Shown here piece by piece: positions 25,657-34,505 of a stretch of DNA of 64,000 nucleotides; the first letter of the stretch is position 1; each line of letters begins with the position of its first letter. The translations under genes and the position numbers were made by a program. The stretch is from Massilia sp. CFBP 13721 (lineage in GTDB: Bacteria > Pseudomonadota > Gammaproteobacteria > Burkholderiales > Burkholderiaceae_D). The stretch lies in assembly GCF_014842025.1 (NCBI RefSeq), contig NZ_JACYUY010000006.1:124001-188000 (forward strand), in the 5' to 3' direction. Under the pieces are notes generated by a model. It was given only the letters and a program-made list of their open reading frames with translations. It was not told where the DNA came from and ran no database searches.

Positions 25657-27789
25657 ATGGCGGCACAGCCATCCCCGCAGTTACACCCTGCCTTGCCGGC
25701 CCTGCGCGAGGAACTCGGCCTGCATGCCGGTCCCGCGCTCGCCAGCGGTGAACCCAGCTGGACGCTCGAAGACCCGGTGCGTAACCAGTTCTTCCGCATC
25801 GACTGGATGACCTTCGAGATCCTGCGCCGCTGGACCCTCGGCACGCCCGAGGCCGTGGCGCGCGCGGTGAACGCCGCCACGCCGCTGGACGCGGGCGGCG
25901 AAGACGTCGGCGCGGTGCTGCGCTTCCTGCAGGAGAACCAGCTGGTGCGTCCCGATCCGCTGGCCTCGAACCGCGCACTGGCGGCGCGCCACAAGGCCGC
26001 CGCCGGCTCGTTCACCACGCGCCTGCTGCACCATTACCTGTTCTTTCGTATCCCGCTAGTGAAACCCGATGCCTGGCTGACGCGCGTGGCTCCCGCGTTC
26101 GAATGGCTGTTCGGGCGCGGCTTCCTGCGCCTGACGCTGCTCGCGCTGCTGCTGGGCGCGACCCTGGTCTGGCGCCAGTGGGACGCGTTCCGCACCACGC
26201 TGGCCGACTCGTTCACGCCGGGCGGCATGCTGGCGTATGCGCTGGCGCTGACCTTCGTGAAATGCGCGCACGAACTCGGGCATGCGCTCACCGCGAAGCG
26301 CTTCGGTTGCCGGGTGCCGACCATGGGCCTGGCCTTTCTGGTCCTGTGGCCGGTGCCCTACACCGACACCAACGACGTCTGGCGCCTGGCCGACCGCCGC
26401 CGGCGCCTGGCGGTGGCCGCGGCCGGGGTGCGCACCGAACTCCTGATCGCGGTGTGGGCCACGCTGGCCTGGACCCTGCTGCCCGACGGCCTGCTGCGCT
26501 CGATGGCTTTTCCATTGGCGACCACGACCTGGATCGCGACGCTGGCGATCAACGCCAGCCCGTTCATGCGCTTCGACGGCTATTTCGTGCTGTCGGACTG
26601 GCTCGAGATGCCGAACCTGCACGCGCGCGCCTTTGCGCTGGCGCGCTGGGATTTGCGCGAGCGGCTGTTCGCCCTGGGCGACCCGCCGCCGGAATATTTT
26701 CCGCGCCGTCGCCACTGGGGCCTGATCCTGTTCGCCTGGGCAGTGTGGATCTACCGCCTGGTGCTGTTCCTCGGTATCGCGGTCCTCGTGTACCACTTCT
26801 TCATTAAACTGGTTGGCATTCTTTTATTCTGTGTCGAAATGAGCTGGTTCGTCCTCCGTCCGATCCGCGCCGAGCTGCAAGCCTGGCGCAGCCTGGGGCC
26901 ACGCCTCAAACGCAGCCGGCGCGCGCGCCGCAGCGCCGGCCTCGCCCTGGTGCTGCTGGTGCTGTGCGTCGTGCCCTGGCCGACGCGGGTCCAGTCCGGC
27001 GCCATGCTGCGCCCGAGCCAGGTATTCCCGGTGCACGCGCCCGAACATGCGCAGGTGACCGCGGTGCCGCTGCGCGAGGGCCAGCGCGTGGCCGCGGGGG
27101 CGCCGTTGGTGGAATTCGCCTCGCTGGATATCGGCAGCCGCCGCGAAGCCGTGCAGGCGCAAGCGGAACGGCTGCGCTGGCAGCTGGGCGCCTCCGGCTT
27201 CGACGCCGAACAGCGCGCCCAGAGCGGGGTGCTGCGCGAGCAGCTGGCCACGCTGGAAGCGCAACTGGCGCTGTTGACGGAGGAAGAGGCGCGCTACCAT
27301 CCGCGCGCGCCCTTCGCCGGCGTGCTGCGCGACGTCGAGCCGGAACTGGCGCCCGGCGTCTGGGTCGGCAAGAACGAGAAGGTGGCGGTGCTGGTGGGCG
27401 AGAATGCCCACGAAGCGGGCAGCTACCTCGATGAAGAGACGGTGCGCCGCGTCGCCGTCGGCGACAGCGCGCGCTTCTATCCAGACGGGCAGTCGGGTCC
27501 GGTGCTGCGCCTGCGTGTGAGCGGCATCGACCGCGACGCCACCCGCGTGCTGCCGGGCGGCCAGTGGGCCGCGCCCCAGGGCGGGACGGTGCAGGCACGC
27601 GAGAAAAATGGCGCCTGGTATCCGGAGCAGGCCGTGTACCGCGTCAGTTTCTCGGTCGACGAGCCGGCCGGCGCGCTGGCCGGGCGCGCCTGGCGCGGCA
27701 AGGTGGTGGTCGATGGACGCTGGGAAGCGCCGGGCGCGCGCTTCGTGCGCAGCGCGGCGGCGCTGCTGCGGCGCGAAGGAGGGTTTTAA
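25657..27789 (+). CDS. M50 metalloprotease with PqqD-like N-terminus and HlyD-like C-terminus
   Basis: A 710-residue membrane protein of the putative peptide zinc metalloprotease type. Residues ~30-105 (WTLEDPVRNQFFRIDWMTFE ... VGAVLRFLQENQLV) fit a PqqD-like winged-helix, a fold that in RiPP pathways binds precursor peptides. The core has several membrane spans with the zinc motif HELGH at 205-209 and Asp307 (FDGY) as third ligand. C-terminal residues ~440-700 form a HlyD-like periplasmic part (VFPVHAPEHAQVTAVPLREGQ; FAGVLRDVEPELAPGVWVG). Likely role: recognise, cut and pass on a partner, most plausibly the adjacent giant protein; this is inference. A GTG at 25651 overlapping the previous stop is an alternative start. 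Confidence 0.85.
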   Translation: MAAQPSPQLHPALPALREELGLHAGPALASGEPSWTLEDPVRNQFFRIDWMTFEILRRWTLGTPEAVARAVNAATPLDAGGEDVGAVLRFLQENQLVRPDPLASNRALAARHKAAAGSFTTRLLHHYLFFRIPLVKPDAWLTRVAPAFEWLFGRGFLRLTLLALLLGATLVWRQWDAFRTTLADSFTPGGMLAYALALTFVKCAHELGHALTAKRFGCRVPTMGLAFLVLWPVPYTDTNDVWRLADRRRRLAVAAAGVRTELLIAVWATLAWTLLPDGLLRSMAFPLATTTWIATLAINASPFMRFDGYFVLSDWLEMPNLHARAFALARWDLRERLFALGDPPPEYFPRRRHWGLILFAWAVWIYRLVLFLGIAVLVYHFFIKLVGILLFCVEMSWFVLRPIRAELQAWRSLGPRLKRSRRARRSAGLALVLLVLCVVPWPTRVQSGAMLRPSQVFPVHAPEHAQVTAVPLREGQRVAAGAPLVEFASLDIGSRREAVQAQAERLRWQLGASGFDAEQRAQSGVLREQLATLEAQLALLTEEEARYHPRAPFAGVLRDVEPELAPGVWVGKNEKVAVLVGENAHEAGSYLDEETVRRVAVGDSARFYPDGQSGPVLRLRVSGIDRDATRVLPGGQWAAPQGGTVQAREKNGAWYPEQAVYRVSFSVDEPAGALAGRAWRGKVVVDGRWEAPGARFVRSAAALLRREGGF

Positions 27790-27798
27790 AGCGCCGAA

Positions 27799-28131
27799 TC
27801 AGACCTTGCGCACGAACTCCGTCTTGAGGCTCATCGCCCCGAAGCCGTCGATCTTGCAATCGATGTCGTGGTCGCTGTCGACCAGGCGGATGTTCTTGAC
27901 CTTGGTTCCCTGCTTGATGACGCCGCCGGAACCCTTCGGTTTCAGGTCCTTGATGACGGTGACGGTATCGCCGTCCTGCAGGATGGTGCCGGACGCGTCG
28001 CGGTAGACGCGCGCCGTCTCGGCGGCGGCCGCTTGCGCCGACCATTCGTGGCCGCATTCGGGACAGACCAGGTTGGCGCCGTCTTCGTAGGTGTAGGTGG
28101 AGTGGCAGGTGGGGCAGGGAGGAAGGGACAT
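27799..28131 (-). CDS. PhnA/YjdM-family zinc-ribbon protein
   Basis: A 110-residue cytosolic protein. The N-terminal zinc ribbon has two Cys pairs ([13 protein letters not shown] and CPECGHEW); the C-terminal half is the SH3-like barrel characteristic of the family ([44 protein letters not shown]). The old name PhnA linked it to alkylphosphonate use, but that role has not held up, so the function is unknown. GGAGTCCGCC precedes the ATG. It converges on the M50 gene, 9 bases apart. Confidence 0.92.
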   Translation of the reverse strand: MSLPPCPTCHSTYTYEDGANLVCPECGHEWSAQAAAAETARVYRDASGTILQDGDTVTVIKDLKPKGSGGVIKQGTKVKNIRLVDSDHDIDCKIDGFGAMSLKTEFVRKV

Positions 28132-28205
28132 GGCGGACTCCGACGAAACCGTGGAGTATACCGGTACGGGCCACAATTCGCGGCGCCGATGTTCAACAGG
28201 TGATC

Positions 28206-28301
28206 CGCGTGGGCTCGAGAGCCCACCCTACGTTACACAGCGTTTGCAGGTTCAATCACGCGGCGGAGGTGCACCGTAGGGTGGGCTCCCGAGCCCACGC
28301 G
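28206..28301. repeat. 96-bp palindromic element with 27-bp arms
   Basis: Arms 28206-28232 and 28275-28301 are inverted copies with 26 of 27 positions matching (core CGTGGGCTCnnGAGCCCACCCTACG). Each arm is itself a hairpin (GTGGGCTC-GAGCCCAC). The GTAGGGTGGGC ends resemble the ends of the larger elements at 8511, 37195 and 44482. Confidence 0.85.
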
Positions 28302-28329
28302 TTACGTACCCTGCGCACACCACCTCAGC

Positions 28330-29937
28330 TCAGGCCGCGTGCTGCAACGCCAGATGACGCGCCGCCGGCACCGCCGGCCGCACCGCACGCTCATCGAAGC
28401 GGAACGTCGACACCACCTGCGCCAGCGCCTGCGCCTGTTCGCGCATGGCGTCCGACGCCGCCGCCGCTTCCTCGACCAGGGCGGCGTTCTGCTGGGTCAC
28501 CTGGTCCATCTGCGCAATGGCGCCATTCACCTGCTCGATGCCGGCCGATTGCTCCTGGCTGGCCAGGGCGATCTGCGCCATGATCGTGGTCACGCGGCCG
28601 ATGCTGTCGACGATCTCGTGCATCGTGGCGCCGGCGCTGGCGACCAGGCGGCTGCCTTCCTCGACCTTGCCGACCGAGTCGCCGATCAGTTCCTTGATTT
28701 CCTTGGCGGCGCCGGCCGAACGCTGCGCCAGGTTGCGCACCTCGGAGGCGACGACGGCAAAGCCGCGTCCCTGTTCGCCGGCACGTGCCGCCTCGACCGC
28801 CGCGTTCAGGGCCAGGATGTTGGTCTGGAATGCGATGCCGTCGATGACGCCGATGATGTCGGCGATCTTCTTCGACGATTGCGTAATCGCTTCCATCGTG
28901 TCGACCACGCGGCCGACGGTGTCGCCGCCGCGGCCGGCGACCTGCGAGGCCGACTGCGCCAGGGCGTTCGCTTCGCGCGCATTGTCCGCGTTCTGGCGCA
29001 CGGTCGAGGTCAACTCTTCCATTGAGGAGGCGGTTTCTTCGAGCGAACCGGCCTGCTGTTCGGTACGCGCCGACAGTTCCAGGTTGCCGGCCGAAATCTG
29101 GTCGGCTGCTTCGGCGATGGCGCCGGTACCGCTGCGCACCTGGCTGACGATGTCGACCAGGTTGGCGTTCATGTCGCGCAATGCGCCCATCAGCGCGCCG
29201 GTTTCGTTGGCGCCCTGTACCTCGATGCGGCTGGTGAGATCGCCGCGGGCGACGGTCTGCGCGACCGACACCGCTTGCGTCAGCGGCGCGCTGATGCGGC
29301 GGCCGATCCACCATGCGAAGCCGACGCCGGCCAGCAGCGCCGCGACGGTCAACGCGATCTGCAGGCGCTTGCTGGCGGCGAATTCGTCTTGCAGCAGGGT
29401 CGCATCCTTGGCCACGGCGCCTTGCTGGTAGCTCACCATCGCGCCGACCGCTTCGTTATAGGACTGCACGCGCGGCACCATCTCGGTGTCGAGGAACTTG
29501 CGCACGCCTTCCAGGTCTCCGGCGGCCTTTTTCGCCATCACGGCCTTGCGCGCGCTGCGATAGGCTTCGCGCTGCTGGTTGACGGCCTCGAACAGCGTCA
29601 TGGCCTGCCCGTCGCCCGCGATGCTCTCCTTGATCGCCTTGTGCAGCACGTCGGAACGCTTGGACGCGGTGGCGATCGCATCGAGGAAGAATTTCTCGTC
29701 GCCGGGGTCGGCCACCTTGATGGCGGCCAGGGTGCGCGCCGCATTGGTTTCGATGATCGCCTGCCATTCCTGCAGCATCGATGCGCGGTGGAAGCTTTCG
29801 CTGGTGAGCTTTGCGGTGAGCACGTCCGCCTTGTGCATCTGGCCCAGGGCGAGGGCAACCAGCAATACCATCACCGTCAGGATCATGCCGAAGCCGGCCA
29901 GGAGGAGCGTGCGTATCTTGAGGTTATCGAATTTCAT
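28330..29937 (-). CDS. methyl-accepting chemotaxis protein
   Basis: A 535-residue chemoreceptor. TM1 is at ~10-32 ([20 protein letters not shown]). A four-helix-bundle type periplasmic sensor follows ([20 protein letters not shown]), with TM2 near ~190-210 ([17 protein letters not shown]). Then come HAMP ([20 protein letters not shown]) and the cytoplasmic signalling hairpin ([39 protein letters not shown]). The tail lacks a CheR/CheB docking pentapeptide. Ligand unknown. Signals would pass to CheA/CheW encoded elsewhere. No clear ribosome site is seen at this start, but it fits the TM1 position. Confidence 0.92.
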   Translation of the reverse strand: MKFDNLKIRTLLLAGFGMILTVMVLLVALALGQMHKADVLTAKLTSESFHRASMLQEWQAIIETNAARTLAAIKVADPGDEKFFLDAIATASKRSDVLHKAIKESIAGDGQAMTLFEAVNQQREAYRSARKAVMAKKAAGDLEGVRKFLDTEMVPRVQSYNEAVGAMVSYQQGAVAKDATLLQDEFAASKRLQIALTVAALLAGVGFAWWIGRRISAPLTQAVSVAQTVARGDLTSRIEVQGANETGALMGALRDMNANLVDIVSQVRSGTGAIAEAADQISAGNLELSARTEQQAGSLEETASSMEELTSTVRQNADNAREANALAQSASQVAGRGGDTVGRVVDTMEAITQSSKKIADIIGVIDGIAFQTNILALNAAVEAARAGEQGRGFAVVASEVRNLAQRSAGAAKEIKELIGDSVGKVEEGSRLVASAGATMHEIVDSIGRVTTIMAQIALASQEQSAGIEQVNGAIAQMDQVTQQNAALVEEAAAASDAMREQAQALAQVVSTFRFDERAVRPAVPAARHLALQHAA

Positions 29938-30159
29938 GAGTGTAGAAAGATCTGGAAAAGGACAGCCATGCGAGCAAACGGTATTGCCGTTCGGAAATAA
30001 CTCATTTTCGCAGAATTTCTGTAGGACAACTCCTATACTTATATTTCTTCTAAAACCTTTTTCGTCTTCTGTGGCGTGAGACGCACGGTTTTCGGGATAT
30101 GGCACCGAGGCGGCACGGCCTCCCGCCACCCGACAGGCAGCGGGAGACCCGATGTATCT

Positions 30160-31671
30160 TTACGCGCCATCCTCCAGCATCGATCCCGTCCGGCGATAAC
30201 GCGCATGCCAGGCAAACGCCTCTTCCAGCACGTGCGGCGTCTGCCCGCCGCGCTCCTGCGCCGCGCGCACGTAGGCGCGCAGCATGTCCTGGTAGGGCGC
30301 GGCCACGCAGTTGGCGATGATGACCTCGGCGCGTTCGCGCGGGGCCAGCGCGCGCAGGTCGGCCAGGCCGTGCTCAGTGACGATGATGTCGACGTCGTGC
30401 TCGGTGTGGTCGACGTGGGTCACCATCGGCACGATCGACGATACCTTGCCGCTCTTGGCGGTCGCCTTGGTGGCGAAGATCGACAAATACGCGTTGCGCG
30501 CGAAATCGCCTGAGCCGCCGATACCGTTCATCATGTGGGTGCCGCTGACGTGGGTCGAATTCACATTGCCGTAGATGTCGGCTTCGAGCGCGGTATTGAT
30601 GGCGATGATGCCGAGGCGGCGGATCACTTCCGGATGGTTCGATACCTCTTGCGGGCGCAGCACCAGGCGTTGCTTGTAGCGGCCGAAATCGCCGAACACC
30701 TGCGCGCTCTTTTCGGGCGAGAGCGTGATCGAGGAGCCCGAGGCGAAATCGAGCTTGCCGGCGTCGAACAGGTCGAAGGTCGAGTCCTGCAGCACTTCCG
30801 AATACATCGTCAGGCCCGCAAACGGGCTGTCGCAAAAGCCGGCCATGACGGCATTCGCGATCGTGCCGATGCCCGCCTGCAGCGGCAGCAGGCGCCGCGT
30901 CAGGCGGCCGGCTTCGATTTCTCCTTCGAAGAAGCGCACCAGGTGGGCGGCGATGGCGGCGGTGTCCTCGTCCGGCGGCAGGATCGACGAAGTGCTGTCG
31001 GGCTGGTCGGTAATGACGATGGCCGCGATTTTCTCCGGCGGGATCTCGATCGCGACGGTGCCGACCCGGCCCTCGGCCGACATCAGCGGGATCGGTTCGC
31101 GCATCGGGCGCTTCTTCGGGATCCAGATGTCGTGCACGCCCTCGAGCGCGCGCACCTGCGCCAGGTTGATCTCGACGATCACCTTGTCGGCCAGGATGGC
31201 GAAGCTGGCGCTGTTACCGACCGAGGTGGTGGGCACGATGGCGCCGGTCTCGGTAATGCGCACCGCCTCGATGACGGCGATGTCGACCGGTTTCATGTGG
31301 CCGGCGCGCAGCACTTCGACGGTTTCGGACAGATGCTGGTCGATGTACATCACCTCGCCGCGGTTGATGGCCGCGCGTAGCACCGGATCGACCTGGAAGG
31401 GCATGCGCCGCGCCAGGGCGTTCGCTTCGGTGAGCAGCTTGTCGGTGTCGTTGCCGAGCGAGGCGCCGGTGACGAGGGTGATGCGCAGCGGTTCGCGCCG
31501 CGCCCGTTCGGCCAGCGCGGCCGGCACCAGCTTGACATCGCCGGCGCGGGTAAAGCCGCTCATGCCGACGGTCATGCCGTCGCGGATCAGGGATGCCGCC
31601 TCGGCGGCGCTGGTGACACGGTCGCGCAGCTGCGCGCAGCCGATGCGGTCCTGGTAGCTTTCAGTAGTCAT
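30160..31671 (-). CDS. succinyl-CoA:acetate CoA-transferase family (acetyl-CoA hydrolase/transferase)
   Basis: A 503-residue enzyme of the class I CoA-transferase/acetyl-CoA hydrolase family. It matches AarC/Cat1 proteins, which swap CoA between succinyl-CoA and acetate and let cells convert acetate without ATP. Visible hallmarks: LIRDGMTVGMSGFTRAGD, the catalytic glutamate at 292 (TMYSEVLQDS), EADIYGNVNSTHVSG, and the SSIVPMVTHVDHTEHDVDI segment near the end. It could complete a variant TCA cycle or support growth on acetate; CoA-acceptor specificity cannot be read directly. The bestrophin gene lies 49 bases upstream on the same strand. Confidence 0.9.
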   Translation of the reverse strand: MTTESYQDRIGCAQLRDRVTSAAEAASLIRDGMTVGMSGFTRAGDVKLVPAALAERARREPLRITLVTGASLGNDTDKLLTEANALARRMPFQVDPVLRAAINRGEVMYIDQHLSETVEVLRAGHMKPVDIAVIEAVRITETGAIVPTTSVGNSASFAILADKVIVEINLAQVRALEGVHDIWIPKKRPMREPIPLMSAEGRVGTVAIEIPPEKIAAIVITDQPDSTSSILPPDEDTAAIAAHLVRFFEGEIEAGRLTRRLLPLQAGIGTIANAVMAGFCDSPFAGLTMYSEVLQDSTFDLFDAGKLDFASGSSITLSPEKSAQVFGDFGRYKQRLVLRPQEVSNHPEVIRRLGIIAINTALEADIYGNVNSTHVSGTHMMNGIGGSGDFARNAYLSIFATKATAKSGKVSSIVPMVTHVDHTEHDVDIIVTEHGLADLRALAPRERAEVIIANCVAAPYQDMLRAYVRAAQERGGQTPHVLEEAFAWHARYRRTGSMLEDGA

Positions 31672-31719
31672 GGTTCGATTCGCTTCTGTGGGCCGCGCGG
31701 GCCCGGGGTTGCGGCCGCG

Positions 31720-32652
31720 TCAGCGCAGCCAGTAATTGACGGGGAGGAGTGGTGGCGGCAGGTCGGTTTCGCCGAGTGCGTCGCGCAGGTCGATCTCGAT
31801 GGCGCGGCAGATGGCGTCGAGCGGCAAGTCGTTGGGCGACAGGCCGAACGGTTCCTCGATCTCGTCGCCGAGCGCGTCGAGGCCATAAAACGTGTAGGCG
31901 ACGATGGCCACCACCAGCGGCGTCATGAAACCGATCGCATCGACCAGGCCAAAGGGCAGCAGGAAGCAGTACAGGTAGGCGGTACGGTGCAGCAGCAGCG
32001 TGTACGAAAACGGGATCGGCGTGTTCTTGATGCGCTCGCAGGACGCGGCGGTGGCGACCATCGCGCACATGGTGTTGTCGAGGGCGGTGGCGCGCACGCT
32101 GTCGACCAGGCCGGCCTTGCGGCAGCGCGCCAGGTCGGCGCCCATTTCCAGCATCAGCGCCTGGCTCAGGTTGACGCGGCCCTGCAGCGCGGCCCATTCG
32201 ATCGGCTGCAGGTGCGCGCCGACGTCGGCGGCGGCGTCGCTGCGGCGCAGCTGGTGGCGCAGCGCATGCGAAAACGCGATGGCGCGCCGGATCATGCGCG
32301 TGCGCAGGTGGTCGGCGGTGGATGTGGATGGATCGTCGTCAATCAGGCTCAGGCACTGGCGCGCGAAGTTCCGGTTGCGCAGCACGAGTTCGCCCCACAG
32401 CTTGCGGCCTTCCCAGAAGCGGTCGTAGGCGGAGTTGTTGCGAAAGCCGAGAAAGATCGCCAGCGGCAATCCCATCAGCGTGAACGGAATGATGGTCAAC
32501 TGGATCTTGGTGTGCCACAGCTGGCCATGGCTCCAGGTGACGACCACCGCCAGCAGCGTGGTGATGGCGAGGCTTTTCCAGATGCTCGGCAGGACCGAGC
32601 CGCGCATGGTCAGGAACAGGCGCAGGCCGTTGGGGCGGTCGCGCACGATCAT
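31720..32652 (-). CDS. bestrophin-family anion channel
   Basis: A 310-residue inner-membrane protein of the bestrophin/UPF0187 family. The family signature GFRNNSAYDRFWEGRKLWGE lies after the first two membrane spans, with further hydrophobic segments (LLLHRTAYLYCFLLPFGLVD; FMTPLVVAIVAYTFYGLDAL) and the conserved DEIEEPFGLSPNDLPLDA at the C-terminal side. Bacterial homologues form pentameric channels. GGAGG stands 6 bases before the ATG. Physiological ion unknown. Confidence 0.92.
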   Translation of the reverse strand: MIVRDRPNGLRLFLTMRGSVLPSIWKSLAITTLLAVVVTWSHGQLWHTKIQLTIIPFTLMGLPLAIFLGFRNNSAYDRFWEGRKLWGELVLRNRNFARQCLSLIDDDPSTSTADHLRTRMIRRAIAFSHALRHQLRRSDAAADVGAHLQPIEWAALQGRVNLSQALMLEMGADLARCRKAGLVDSVRATALDNTMCAMVATAASCERIKNTPIPFSYTLLLHRTAYLYCFLLPFGLVDAIGFMTPLVVAIVAYTFYGLDALGDEIEEPFGLSPNDLPLDAICRAIEIDLRDALGETDLPPPLLPVNYWLR

Positions 32653-32738
32653 GACGCGCCTCCGGGTGAGGTATCAGGGACGCGTGCGATCGGGAGATTC
32701 ATGCTGGCCATTCTGGCGCCTGCATTGAAAAATGCCCA

Positions 32739-32775
32739 ATTCACATTCCCGATTGCGGTTATTAACAATGTGAAT
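32739..32775. repeat. short inverted repeat between bestrophin and lipocalin genes
   Basis: ATTCACATT (32739-32747) and AATGTGAAT (32767-32775) are exact inverted copies 19 bases apart in an AT-richer stretch. This could be an operator or a hairpin at the end of the lipocalin transcript. Confidence 0.35.
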
Positions 32776-32814
32776 GCTTATCTCCAAATTAACACGGCGA
32801 TGAATAATGGTGCC

Positions 32815-33393
32815 TCATTCCTGCGGCGTGCGCACCAGTTTGCGTACATCGAATCCCTGGCCCGACAGGCGCGCCACCAGCGCGTCGTAGGCGGGTTTGC
32901 TGACCGTCGGCGTGCGCGACAGGATCCAGAGGTACTCGCGCTTCGGTTCGCTGACGGCCACCAGGCTGTAATCACGGTCGAGGTCAATCACCCAATAGTC
33001 GCCCCAGACCATCGGGATGAACGACACGATGGCGGGCGCAAAGCGCACCTTGAGCCGCGGCGAATCGGCGGCGCCGATCTGGCGCGCTACCCCGACCACC
33101 ACATTGTCGCTGCCATCTGCGAGCCGGCAGCGGTTTTCCACCTGCACCCGGTTATCGGGCAGGGCGCTGTAGATCGCCTTCGTGTTGCCGGTGCACTTGC
33201 GCTGGAAGCGGTTGGGGAATTTGGCAATCTCGTACCATTCGCCCAGGTAGCGCGGCAGGTCGAGCGCGGGAATCGTCGCCAGGTCGCTGCGCGGGTTGGC
33301 CTCGTTGCTGGCCGCCCAGGCCTTCATGCCGACCAGGACCACGGAGGCCAGCAGCGTTCCCTTGATCAGGGTTGGGGTCAAGCGCTTGTTCAT
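32815..33393 (-). CDS. blc: bacterial lipocalin (Blc-like)
   Basis: A 192-residue exported lipocalin. After a signal (NKRLTPTLIKGTLLASVVLV) comes the family's first signature LPRYLGEWYEIAKFPNRFQR (the GxW motif), and later strands YWVIDLDRDYSLVAVSEPKR and LWILSRTPTVSKPAYD, the usual Blc order. Blc-type proteins bind lipids or fatty acids in the envelope; unlike E. coli Blc, no lipobox Cys is evident, so this one may be free in the periplasm. GAGGACACTCC precedes the ATG. Confidence 0.9.
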   Translation of the reverse strand: MNKRLTPTLIKGTLLASVVLVGMKAWAASNEANPRSDLATIPALDLPRYLGEWYEIAKFPNRFQRKCTGNTKAIYSALPDNRVQVENRCRLADGSDNVVVGVARQIGAADSPRLKVRFAPAIVSFIPMVWGDYWVIDLDRDYSLVAVSEPKREYLWILSRTPTVSKPAYDALVARLSGQGFDVRKLVRTPQE

Positions 33394-33466
33394 GGAGTGT
33401 CCTCGTTCGTCGATACCGTCATGGTAGGGCGCAAGCGAGAATTTGGCCGCACAGATGGGAGCGCAT

Positions 33467-33497
33467 AAAAAAAACGCCAACCGCGAAGGGTTGGCGT
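33467..33497 (-). terminator. intrinsic terminator of the host-attachment-family gene
   Basis: On the minus strand a 9-bp stem (ACGCCAACC / GGTTGGCGT, 6-base loop) is followed by eight T residues. It lies 25 bases after the stop at 33523. Confidence 0.88.
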
Positions 33498-33522
33498 GAC
33501 ACGCATCAAGGCGATAAGCGCC

Positions 33523-34032
33523 TTATTCTACGGACTTGGCGTGTGCCGCCTGCAGCTGTTCGCGCAGCTGGTGGACGGGCACTTGCGTGTAGTCCTTGTT
33601 GAATTCCTGCTTGATCACCGCCTTGACGTGCGAGTCGAGGTTATTGCGCAGCGTGCCGAGGAATTGTGGCGAGGCCGAGATCACCAGGTGCTGGTAGCGG
33701 CCTTCCTGCTGCGCCTTGAGCAGGTATTGCGACAGGTCCTTGGCGAACAGTTCGGTTTCGTGCTCGGCCGGCGTCTGGTTCGGTTCGTACTGGCTGTTCG
33801 GTGCGCCGGCAGCGGCGTTATGCTGCGCCGGACTGCCTTGTGCGCCACCGATGGCGTGGCCGGTCTTGCCCGCTGCCAGGATGCCGGCGCGGTCGGTGTT
33901 GACGTCCACGTCGCGCAAGCGCGCGCCGTTGTTGACCATGTCTTCCAATTCCTGCAGCGGCTCCGATGGACCTGCCTCGGAGAAGAAGCGTGCGCGGCCG
34001 GCGTTGGCCGTGATAATCCAGGTTGTTGGCAT
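33523..34032 (-). CDS. host-attachment protein family (baeRF-like/AtsA-like)
   Basis: A 169-residue soluble protein of the family named for a gene needed for attachment of a plant-associated bacterium to host cells. Typical features: TTWIITANAGRARFFSEAGP at the start, an acidic-to-basic low-complexity middle (GAPNSQYEPNQTPAEHETEL), and HLVISASPQFLGTLRNNLD followed by EFNKDYTQVPVHQLREQL. The fold resembles release-factor-type domains and the biochemical role is unknown. AGGGGGTAGC precedes the ATG. Confidence 0.88.
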   Translation of the reverse strand: MPTTWIITANAGRARFFSEAGPSEPLQELEDMVNNGARLRDVDVNTDRAGILAAGKTGHAIGGAQGSPAQHNAAAGAPNSQYEPNQTPAEHETELFAKDLSQYLLKAQQEGRYQHLVISASPQFLGTLRNNLDSHVKAVIKQEFNKDYTQVPVHQLREQLQAAHAKSVE

Positions 34033-34505
34033 GCTACCCCCTGTCAATAATGAATCGTGGATGATGTGAGATCCCGCAGCCAGGCGATGTTCGGCCCGGC
34101 CCGGGCGCAAACGCGAAAGACCGGCGATCGCATACAGATGAGCCTTGTCGGGGTCCGCCGATGCCTGCGCACGCCCGTCCTGGGCACTACGCACACCATC
34201 GGCCGGCCGCCGTGAAGGAGGGCGGAACACGGATTCCCAATCAGCGCGACCCGATCCATCTGCATTCGATCGTCGCGTAAATTCAGTATAGCACCGGGGT
34301 TCGCTACCCCGCCGCACCCCATGCATGCCCCGTGCGCACCCTGTTTGCGGAGGTTTTCGTCCGCGTGCGGGAAACGCAACGCGCGCCTACGCTCAGCAAG
34401 ATTTGACAAACATGGCCACAAAAATAACAACACAATGCGCTGCATACGAACAGAGAGGTGCCGCCAGCACCCATGGATTCGAACCCGAACCACAATGGAG
34501 ACGAC
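34033..34505. other. intergenic region without a gene, upstream of TonB-dependent receptor
   Basis: 473 bases between divergent genes. I see no convincing reading frame. The last 100 bases are AT-richer (AACAAACATGGCCAC ... AACAACACAAT) and contain the candidate promoter noted separately. Confidence 0.5.
34403..34430 (+). promoter_or_regulatory. candidate sigma-70 promoter of the TonB-dependent receptor gene
   Basis: TTGACA at 34403-34408 matches the -35 consensus exactly. TAACAA at 34425-34430, after a 16-base spacer, is a weak -10. The start codon is 76 bases downstream. Confidence 0.35.

Noticed and set aside
14982..27789. HlyB-type ABC transporter in the giant-protein cluster
   Set aside because: No Walker A/signature/Walker B set is present in any of the five products.
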